DNA of 5,158 bases from positions 1 to 5,158 of the forward strand of contig JASFIT010000353.1 in the NCBI GenBank assembly GCA_050122535.1, read 5' to 3'. The notes beneath the pieces are model-generated. The model was not told where the DNA came from. It was given only the letters and a program-made list of their open reading frames with translations, and searched no databases. Positions 1-4,233 of the stretch are shown here, one piece after another. Source of the stretch: JASFEQ01 sp050122535. Its GTDB lineage: Bacteria > Desulfobacterota > DSM-4660 > Desulfatiglandales > HGW-15. How positions within the stretch are numbered: position 1 is the first letter of the stretch; the number at the start of each line of letters is the position of its first letter. The translations under genes were made by a program, and so were the position numbers.

Positions 1-595
1 TTTTTGCCTTTTCAAATCCCGGTGTATCCGCCTCCACGAGGTAGAGGTCGAGGGCCTGGTAAGGGTTTTCCTCAGAGGGATCTCTTGCCGCCAGGACCAA
101 CAGATCACAAAGGATACCATTGCTTATGAAGGTCTTCTGGCCGTTGATGACCACATGTTCTCCCTCGTCCACGGCGATGGTACCCATTGATGCTAAATCG
201 CTACCCGCGTTGGGTTCGGTCATGGCAAGGGCCGTAACGATATCTCCTGATATACAGCCTGGCAGATATCTTTTCTTCAGTTCCTCAGATCCAAAGGAAC
301 TGATGTAGGGAACAACAATATCGCTGTGCAAGGGCGCAGCCAGGCCAGTGTGATGGGTCCTGGCCAACTCCTCTGTCACAATGACAGAATAGAGAAAGTC
401 CGCCTCAGCCCCTCCATATTCATGGGGTAGGTCCATGCACAAAAAGCCATGCTCTCCCATCTTCTTCCAGATAGACCTGGGGACGATTCCCTCTTCCTCC
501 CACGCATCCACATGGGGCGTTACTTCCTTTTCCAGGAAACGGCGAAGTGCCCCTCTAAATTCTTTATGTTTTTCCGTATACTTTATGATCTCCAT
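1..595 (-). CDS. Acyl-CoA dehydrogenase, N-terminal part (3' end outside window)
   Basis: This gene encodes a flavin-dependent acyl-CoA dehydrogenase, which introduces the alpha,beta double bond into an acyl-CoA and passes electrons to electron-transferring flavoprotein in the cytoplasm. I translated 198 residues from the ATG at 595-593; the reading frame is open to the window edge, and a full-length family member has about 380-400 residues. The N-terminal helical domain (about 1-120) contains LPHEYGG at 56-62. The middle beta domain carries the canonical flavin-contact signature MTEPNAGSD at 125-133 and KTFISNG at 154-160. From memory, the stretch from HSD (90-92) through FISNG closely resembles mammalian long-chain acyl-CoA dehydrogenase (LCAD/IVD branch), in which the catalytic Glu lies in a helix of the C-terminal domain that is not visible here. 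The start is supported by an AGGGG ribosome-binding site seven bases upstream. It is the last gene in the visible cluster and lies 295 bp beyond the end of the preceding dehydrogenase gene. The family is certain; the substrate is unknown. Confidence 0.95.
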   Translation of the reverse strand, partial: MEIIKYTEKHKEFRGALRRFLEKEVTPHVDAWEEEGIVPRSIWKKMGEHGFLCMDLPHEYGGAEADFLYSVIVTEELARTHHTGLAAPLHSDIVVPYISSFGSEELKKRYLPGCISGDIVTALAMTEPNAGSDLASMGTIAVDEGEHVVINGQKTFISNGILCDLLVLAARDPSEENPYQALDLYLVEADTPGFEKAK

Positions 596-602
596 ATCTT
601 AT

Positions 603-607
603 CCCCT
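603..607 (-). promoter_or_regulatory. Ribosome-binding site of the partial acyl-CoA dehydrogenase
   Basis: On the minus strand the sequence AGGGG is followed by ATAAGAT and then ATG. The purine-rich core and the seven-base spacing support the start at 595. No other plausible start with a ribosome-binding site lies just upstream. Confidence 0.6.
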
Positions 608-669
608 GTGAAGCATAGGACGATGGCTTTCGGCAAGATGATGAAAAAGACCTTCTTCTCATGACTTAT

Positions 670-724
670 GTCATTCCCGCGGAAGCGGGAATCCAGCATC
701 TTTGATATGTTCTGGATTCCCGCC
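670..724. repeat. Dispersed palindromic repeat (GTCATTCCCGCG type)
   Basis: The unit begins GTCATTCCCGCGGAAGCGGG. TTCCCGC at 674-680 pairs with GCGGGAA at 685-691 across a four-base loop. Alternatively, CGGGAATCCAG at 686-696 pairs perfectly over 11 bp with CTGGATTCCCG at 712-722. The two stems share bases and are mutually exclusive. The GTCATTCCCGCG...GGAATCCAG consensus is a common intergenic repeat in many Desulfobacterota and other proteobacterial genomes; that is recalled, not searched. The left edge overlaps a small palindrome, ATGAC-TTAT-GTCAT, at 661-674. Confidence 0.8.
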
Positions 725-820
725 AGAGCTTATCCACGCTAACAAGCGGCACACTTTACTCATTCATCATCAATAATGAAGCACTCCTTGCTGTGCAGGA
801 CCCATTTGCCACTTTACCCC

Positions 821-852
821 TTTTCGTGTTTTCGTACTTTCGTGTTTTCGTG
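821..852. repeat. Short tandem TTTTCGTG microrepeat
   Basis: TTTTCGTG occurs at 821-828 and 845-852, with variants TTTTCGTA at 829-836 and TTTCGTG at 838-844, giving four near-identical units in 32 bp. One extra base (C837) breaks the 8-bp periodicity. On the transcribed strand this reads as a run of CACGAAAA units just after the end of the upstream dehydrogenase gene. It has no obvious coding or structural role. Confidence 0.75.
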
Positions 853-868
853 ATTTCTTGATCATTCA

Positions 869-899
869 ACTTTAGCCACTCTAGTTCACTTTAGGCACT
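869..899. repeat. Paired ACTTTAG(C/G)CACT motifs overlapping a stop codon
   Basis: ACTTTAGCCACT at 869-880 and ACTTTAGGCACT at 888-899 match at 11 of 12 positions and are offset by 19 bp. The second copy contains the stop codon (TAA, 893-891 on the minus strand) and part of the final codons of the 382-aa acyl-CoA dehydrogenase. Shorter ACTTTA matches occur at 753 and 811. The motifs resemble dispersed intergenic repeats, so the extreme C terminus of that protein may be repeat-derived. Confidence 0.55.
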
Positions 900-2039
900 T
901 GTATCCCTTTTCCCTATTATCTCTTCAGCTAGCAAGCTTCTTTGCATCTTCCCTGGCTCAAGAAAAAGGTCGAGGACCTTTGCATCCCTGAACAAATGCT
1001 CAATATGGCTCTCTGTCATATAACCCAATCCTCCATAGATCTGGAGGGCATCATAGGTAACTGTATATGCCGTCCTCGATGCAACTGATTTTGCCATGAG
1101 ACTGGAACGGTAATCAGGTCTCCCGCGATCAAATGACCATGCAGCCTTGTAAGTGACAAGTCTGGCCAGTTCCACTTCCATATACATATCTGCCAGTTTG
1201 TTTCTGATCGCGTCGAAGTTCACAATCGTTTTTCCGAACTGTTCCCTTTTCTTGCCATAGTCTAAAGCCCTATCAAGGCCTCCTTGAGCGATACCCACGC
1301 CCATGGCACCTGCTTCGATCCTCATCTCATCGAGAATTTCTTTCAACTGCAAGGACCCTTTGTCTTCCTGGCCAATTCTGTTTTCCTTAGGGGCTTTAAC
1401 GTGGTGGAAAGAGACCTGGTCCATCGGAACCATCCTCATCCCCATCCTTTTGCCCATGCTAACCGCTTCCACATTATCCGCCTTTGCATCCAGCAGAATA
1501 ACAGACTGGGCATAGGGATCATCCGACTTGCTCTGGCAGATAACAATCATGAAAGTCGCTAATCTCCCGAGTGTCACAAACGTCTTCTTTCCCTCGATGG
1601 TATATCCATCTTGGTTCAACGTTACGGTTGTTGACAAGGGTGCGAGGGAATAGCCTTCCTCCAAAGCCGCCATCGTAACCAGGCCTTCACCTTCCGCTAT
1701 GGCAGGAAGAACTTTTCCCTTCTGATTCTCGTCTCCATGCCTGAGGATCATTTCAGAGCCGAAATCTGAGAGGGCCAAAGCCATGCCTATCCCCGAATCC
1801 TGTCTGCAAAACGCCTCTGTAATCAAGGCATTTTCTAAAAGGCCAAATCCCGGTCCACCATATTCTTCAGGGAAGTGTATCCCCACAAACCCCAACTCGC
1901 AGGCCTTTTTCCAGAGGGTTGATGGGAATTCCTGCTTCTCATCGTATTCGAGAGCCGCGTCTGGATCGAATTCACCTTTAGCGAACTCTTCAGCCGCCTT
2001 TTGAATATCTATCTGCTCCGTTGTCAAACTGAAATCCAT
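891..2039 (-). CDS. Acyl-CoA dehydrogenase with non-canonical active-site motifs
   Basis: This 382-residue protein has the full length of an acyl-CoA dehydrogenase, which oxidises acyl-CoA to enoyl-CoA with FAD in the cytoplasm. Visible landmarks are FPEEYGG (56-62), KREQFGK (264-270), KLADM (281-285), the FAD-contact segment QIYGGLGYMTE (333-343) and RDAK (351-354). Two key sites deviate from the family. The usual TEPxAGSD flavin/substrate motif is replaced by EEGYSLAPLS (127-136). The usual catalytic Glu, six residues after RDAK in short- and medium-chain enzymes (YEGT), is Leu360, while Glu361 lies one residue later in the sequence FLEPG with no gap in the flanking alignment. The position used by LCAD and isovaleryl-CoA dehydrogenase aligns with Met239, next to Glu238. 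It could therefore act on an unusual substrate, perform a shifted chemistry, or be the partner subunit of a heteromeric enzyme. The ATG at 2039 is preceded by AAGGGA. The gene shares no overlap with its neighbours and is bounded by repeats on both sides. Confidence 0.95.
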   Translation of the reverse strand: MDFSLTTEQIDIQKAAEEFAKGEFDPDAALEYDEKQEFPSTLWKKACELGFVGIHFPEEYGGPGFGLLENALITEAFCRQDSGIGMALALSDFGSEMILRHGDENQKGKVLPAIAEGEGLVTMAALEEGYSLAPLSTTVTLNQDGYTIEGKKTFVTLGRLATFMIVICQSKSDDPYAQSVILLDAKADNVEAVSMGKRMGMRMVPMDQVSFHHVKAPKENRIGQEDKGSLQLKEILDEMRIEAGAMGVGIAQGGLDRALDYGKKREQFGKTIVNFDAIRNKLADMYMEVELARLVTYKAAWSFDRGRPDYRSSLMAKSVASRTAYTVTYDALQIYGGLGYMTESHIEHLFRDAKVLDLFLEPGKMQRSLLAEEIIGKRDTSA

Positions 2040-2046
2040 TTAGTTT

Positions 2047-2052
2047 CCCTTA
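2047..2052 (-). promoter_or_regulatory. Weak ribosome-binding site of the 382-aa acyl-CoA dehydrogenase
   Basis: On the minus strand AAGGGA precedes AACTAA and then ATG at 2039. The match to the ribosome-binding consensus is only moderate, but the spacing is suitable. The protein begins MDFSLTTEQ, a typical acyl-CoA dehydrogenase N terminus, which supports this start independently. Confidence 0.5.
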
Positions 2053-2082
2053 TTACTATTTCACATAATCCATTAGGGAGTT

Positions 2083-2200
2083 GTCATTGCGAGGCATCCT
2101 GCCAAGCTTGCGCCCGCGAAGGCGGGTGGCGGGATGACGAAGCCGTTCGGCCTTGCGCTCACGGCCGAGAGGCAATCTCATGGGATTGCCGTCATGCCTC
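2083..2200. repeat. Composite palindromic dispersed repeat (GTCATTGCGAG type)
   Basis: This element fills most of the 165-bp spacer between the small hypothetical gene and the dehydrogenase gene. It is bounded by GAGGCAT (2091-2097) and its inverse ATGCCTC (2194-2200). Inside lie three further stems: CATCCTGCCA (2095-2104) with TGGCGGGATG (2127-2136), enclosing CCCGC (2113-2117) with GCGGG (2122-2126); GCCGT (2142-2146) with ACGGC (2161-2165); and GGCAATC (2171-2177) with GATTGCC (2184-2190). The GTCATTGCGAG...GGCAATCTC wording is familiar from intergenic repeats in many environmental genomes. No transposase is present, so if mobile it would depend on an enzyme encoded elsewhere. Confidence 0.75.
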
Positions 2201-2204
2201 CCCA

Positions 2205-2552
2205 CTACAATTTAACCCCACTATCATCCAAATCTACCGAATAGTGCTTTCCTTCGGAATCGTAGAACACCATTTGTTTAGCCGCATTCCATTGTTTCTC
2301 ATCCATGGTGCAATAAAACGCGATTGTCTCCCCTGGCGGGATGCGTTGCTCGCCGTGGGGCATCAGCGTCTCGATGCGCCGTGATTCCTGCTCCGTCTTC
2401 AGATCAAAGTAACTGGGAACGGCTACCGTGCCATCGCTTCGGTTTGTTACGAGGATCTCCAAGTTCTGGTCAAAAGCCCGGATATTGCAGCATGACTTGA
2501 ATTCAAAGATGGCTTCGGTGGGCGTATTCATGATGGGGCGAATTTCAAGCAT
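2205..2552 (-). CDS. Small hypothetical protein, probably beta-rich
   Basis: I do not recognise this 115-residue protein. It has no signal peptide, membrane segment or coiled coil, so it is probably cytoplasmic. Alternating hydrophobic stretches (AIFEFKS, LEILVTN, ETIAFYC, QMVFYD, HYSVDL) separated by turns such as NRSDG, PPGE and DSEGK suggest a beta-sandwich or immunoglobulin-like fold; that is inference. Cysteines occur at 21, 22 and 81, too few and too scattered for a DUF35-type zinc ribbon. The start is well supported: GGAGG lies nine bases upstream of the ATG. The gene is on the same strand as the enzymes, but dispersed repeats lie on both sides and the stop codon is four bases from the edge of one of them. 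It may be a passenger that entered the cluster, or an accessory protein. The clear ribosome-binding site and protein-like composition argue that it is real. Confidence 0.75.
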   Translation of the reverse strand: MLEIRPIMNTPTEAIFEFKSCCNIRAFDQNLEILVTNRSDGTVAVPSYFDLKTEQESRRIETLMPHGEQRIPPGETIAFYCTMDEKQWNAAKQMVFYDSEGKHYSVDLDDSGVKL

Positions 2553-2561
2553 AAGATTCTG

Positions 2562-2566
2562 CCTCC
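2562..2566 (-). promoter_or_regulatory. Ribosome-binding site of the small hypothetical gene
   Basis: On the minus strand a GGAGG core is followed by nine bases (CAGAATCTT) and then ATG at 2552. This is a strong site and the main evidence that the 115-residue frame is translated from this start rather than from the second Met (codon 8). Confidence 0.65.
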
Positions 2567-2622
2567 ATTAAAGGAGATACCCCTTCGTCACTCCCGCGAA
2601 TGAGGCCGTGTCGCAATCCGTC

Positions 2623-2692
2623 ATCCCGGCCAAGTCCCGCGGCCTGTCCGGCGAAGCTTCAGCGAAGACGGAAGCGGGATGCGAGCCGGGAT
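2623..2692. repeat. Nested inverted repeat (ATCCCGGC...GCCGGGAT)
   Basis: ATCCCGGC at 2623-2630 pairs perfectly with GCCGGGAT at 2685-2692. Inside it TCCCGC at 2635-2640 pairs with GCGGGA at 2674-2679. The interior carries GCGAAGCTTCAGCG-like sequence. This gives a long, interrupted hairpin of about 70 bases on either strand, typical of dispersed palindromic repeats. Confidence 0.7.
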
Positions 2693-2731
2693 CCAGAATG
2701 ATTTGATTTTCTGCTGGCTTCCTGGATTCCC
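2688..2731. repeat. Inverted repeat with GGGATCCAG / CTGGATTCCC arms
   Basis: GGGATCCAG at 2688-2696 is the inverse of CTGGATTCCC at 2722-2731 apart from one missing A. The arms are the same sequence as the perfect 11-bp arms at 686-696 and 712-722, which makes this a second, degenerate copy of that repeat family. The left arm overlaps the end of the preceding nested palindrome. Confidence 0.65.
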
Positions 2732-2830
2732 CTTCGGCTTCGCTCAGGGTGGTGAGCCTGTCGAACCACGGGTCTCGCCCACCCCCGTATCGAGCACGGG
2801 ACAGGCTTGTAGGCTCGCCCGGAATGACAG
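2730..2830. repeat. Dispersed repeat mosaic with TTCGGCTTCGCTCAGG and AGCCTGTC/GACAGGCT pieces
   Basis: The segment starts with CTTCGGCTTCGCTCAGGGTG, followed by GAGCCTGTCGAACCACGGG, both familiar from short dispersed repeats in many bacterial genomes. AGCCTGTC at 2755-2762 is the inverse of GACAGGCT at 2800-2807. Between them CCCGT (2784-2788) and ACGGG (2796-2800) form a small hairpin. The segment ends in CCCGGAATGAC, the inverse of the GTCATTCCGGG start of this repeat type, which suggests the element extends to about 2828. Confidence 0.65.
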
Positions 2831-2862
2831 TTCTGTCCAATTGCTTCACAGTCTCGAATGCG

Positions 2863-2892
2863 GGAATCCGGTGAGGGTCGCCACTGGATTCC
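2863..2892. repeat. Short hairpin just downstream of the thiolase stop codon
   Basis: GGAATCCGG at 2863-2871 pairs with CTGGATTCC at 2884-2892 over nine positions, one of them a mismatch in DNA. In the minus-strand transcript the hairpin begins eight bases after the thiolase stop. It is not followed by a U-tract, so I annotate it as another degenerate copy of the GGGAATCCAG repeat rather than as a terminator. Confidence 0.5.
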
Positions 2893-2899
2893 TTCTCCT

Positions 2900-4108
2900 C
2901 TAATCCTTATATCTCCCAATGATAGCGATGCTACATATGTTCATGAAGGGGACGCCACCCAGATTCTGGGTTAGACCATGCCTTGGATTCTCGATTTGCC
3001 TCTCCCCTGCCCTCCCGAGCAACTGCAGATACATTTCATAGAGCATGCGCAATCCAGAGGCACCGATGGGATGACCAAAACACTTCAGCCCGCCGTCTAC
3101 TTGGCATGGGACCTTCCCGTCGCGGTTGTAGAACCCGTCCAGGACATCCCGCCAGGCATTCCCGCGTTCAGAAATATGCATATCCTCATAGGTGACAAGT
3201 TCGGTGATGGAGAAGCAGTCGTGGAGCTCCATCATGCTAATCTCTTCTCGTGGATTCGTAATACCGGCTTCTTTGTATGCCATGGTACTGCAACGGTTCG
3301 TGGTCATAAAGTAGGTGCCGTCCCACTCGTTATAGGCCATTTCCTCGCCGTTGCTTAGCGACAACTGGAGGGCCTTAGCCGTGACAGGATTCTTTATCCC
3401 CATCTCTCTCGCCTTCTCCACCGTTGTCACGATGGCGCAGGCAGCCCCATCACTTACGCCGCAGCAGTCGAAGAGTCCCAGAGGATGAGCGACGATGGGT
3501 GCGGCCATGACCTGGTCAATGCTTACCGGCTTTCGGAGATGGGCCTTTGGATTTAGGGCACCGTTTTCGTGGCTTTTGACCGAGACCTGAGCCATGCCTC
3601 TCTTGAGATCCTGATCCGGAATCCGGTGCTTGGCCGCGTAGGCCGTGGCCAACTGAGCAAAGGCTCCAGGTGCTGTCGCATTGGGCCACCACAGCCAGCT
3701 CAGAGATCCCCAGTTTGAGCCTGGATTGGGAAGCCCCCCGTAGCCCGTATCCTTCAGTTTTTCCACGCCCATGGCCAGACAAATGTCGTAGGCGCCTGAA
3801 GCCACTGCATAGACCGCACCACGAAAGGATTCGGTCCCGCTGGCGCAAAAGTTCTCAGTCCTCGTGACCGGAATAAGAGGAAGCCGCAGGGTCGTCGAAA
3901 GAGGCAGTCCACTTTTACCCACATTTACTTCATCGATGCAGGTTCCCAGCCAGGCCGCCTGAATCTCTTTTCTGTCGATCCCTGCATCTTCTATGCATTC
4001 TGTGAAGGCCTCCACCATCAATTCTTCCCCGCCCACGTCCCATCGCTCACCGAAGCGTGTGCAACCCATCCCAATAATTGCCACCTTATCCTTAATTCCC
4101 GTCGCCAT
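2900..4108 (-). CDS. SCP2-type thiolase (acetyl-CoA acetyltransferase family)
   Basis: This 402-residue protein belongs to the lipid-transfer/SCP2-type branch of thiolases, which cleave 3-ketoacyl-CoA with free CoA to release acetyl- or propionyl-CoA. The nucleophilic cysteine is Cys88 in ENFCASGTES. HDCF at 296-299 replaces the NEAF motif of classical thiolases, as is usual in this branch, and GHPIGASG (345-352) supplies the second histidine. The C-terminal CxG motif of classical thiolases is absent: the equivalent region reads TQNLGGVPF (380-388). In SCP2-type enzymes the HDCF cysteine (Cys298) is thought to take over that acid/base role. There is no fused SCP2 domain, unlike eukaryotic SCPx, but one is encoded by the preceding gene. 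A loop with four Trp (133, 138, 140, 141) precedes the TAPGAF segment. An AGGAGG site seven bases upstream fixes the start. A biosynthetic condensing role is possible, but its neighbours favour degradation. Confidence 0.93.
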   Translation of the reverse strand: MATGIKDKVAIIGMGCTRFGERWDVGGEELMVEAFTECIEDAGIDRKEIQAAWLGTCIDEVNVGKSGLPLSTTLRLPLIPVTRTENFCASGTESFRGAVYAVASGAYDICLAMGVEKLKDTGYGGLPNPGSNWGSLSWLWWPNATAPGAFAQLATAYAAKHRIPDQDLKRGMAQVSVKSHENGALNPKAHLRKPVSIDQVMAAPIVAHPLGLFDCCGVSDGAACAIVTTVEKAREMGIKNPVTAKALQLSLSNGEEMAYNEWDGTYFMTTNRCSTMAYKEAGITNPREEISMMELHDCFSITELVTYEDMHISERGNAWRDVLDGFYNRDGKVPCQVDGGLKCFGHPIGASGLRMLYEMYLQLLGRAGERQIENPRHGLTQNLGGVPFMNICSIAIIGRYKD

Positions 4109-4115
4109 CGTTGTC

Positions 4116-4121
4116 CCTCCT
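4116..4121 (-). promoter_or_regulatory. Strong ribosome-binding site of the thiolase gene
   Basis: On the minus strand a perfect AGGAGG is followed by GACAACG and then ATG at 4108. The strength and spacing settle the start. The 125-bp spacer between the upstream stop codon (4234) and this start has no convincing terminator and none of the dispersed repeats found in the other spacers, so cotranscription with the SDR-SCP2 gene is plausible. Confidence 0.8.
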
Positions 4122-4233
4122 AAGAAAGCCTTCTTTTATAACCAGCGTCAAAAATCTCCCTGCAGCCTATGCACGGAGTATGGGAGCCTCGGAACGAAAG
4201 AAAAGGTCTCCATGCTCCATCTACTCCCAATGC

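Larger units (their letters stand above)
596..890. other. Repeat-rich spacer between the two acyl-CoA dehydrogenase genes
   Basis: No gene is supported in this 295-bp spacer. It contains a palindromic dispersed repeat (670-724), a TTTTCGTG microrepeat (821-852) and several ACTTTA motifs (753, 811, 869 and 888). The stretch 725-808 shows nothing I recognise. A forward open frame covering 449-664 is antisense to the dehydrogenase and has no ribosome-binding site, so I do not treat it as a gene. I see no convincing rho-independent terminator in the minus direction, so read-through between the two dehydrogenase genes is possible. Confidence 0.7.
2553..2899. other. Repeat-filled spacer between thiolase and hypothetical gene
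   Basis: This 347-bp stretch has no supportable gene. Nearly all of it from 2583 to 2892 is a mosaic of dispersed repeat pieces, described separately. Minus-strand open frames at 2568-2849 and 2659-2919 translate repeat DNA into low-credibility proteins; the peptide QAHHPERSRR that one yields is a familiar artefact of the TTCGGCTTCGCTCAGG repeat. I see no promoter I would defend, and no hairpin followed by a U-tract. Confidence 0.75.

Noticed and set aside
661..674. ATGAC-TTAT-GTCAT palindrome as an operator
   Set aside because: A five-base arm is weak, and its right half is the conserved start of the adjacent dispersed repeat, so it is probably a junction by chance.
821..852. Tandem TTTTCGTG units as a CRISPR array
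   Set aside because: The units are 8 bp and contiguous with no spacers; no cas gene is present.
2001..2384. A 127-codon forward open frame
   Set aside because: It starts inside the dehydrogenase gene, runs through the palindromic repeat and continues antisense to the small hypothetical gene; it has no ribosome-binding site and a repeat-like composition.
2205..2552. The small protein as a DUF35 partner of the thiolase, as found with archaeal-type thiolases
   Set aside because: It lacks the four-cysteine zinc ribbon and the OB-fold motifs of DUF35 proteins.
2863..2892. Possible rho-independent terminator after the thiolase gene
   Set aside because: The stem is short, the loop is 12 bases, and no U-tract follows in the direction of transcription; it matches the dispersed repeat arms better.
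2568..2919. Two overlapping minus-strand open frames (2568-2849 and 2659-2919) that could be called small proteins
   Set aside because: They translate dispersed repeats, are in different overlapping frames, have no good ribosome-binding site, and give the repeat-derived peptide QAHHPERSRR known from spurious annotations.
2978..3358. A 126-codon forward open frame antisense to the thiolase, and others like it at 4390-4806, 1284-1562 and 3516-3848 (minus)
   Set aside because: They are shadows of clearly real enzyme genes in other frames, with no family features.
4109..4233. AAGAA-AGCC-TTCTT inverted repeat near 4122-4135 as a regulatory hairpin
   Set aside because: Five A/T-rich base pairs next to the thiolase ribosome-binding site are too weak to support a call.
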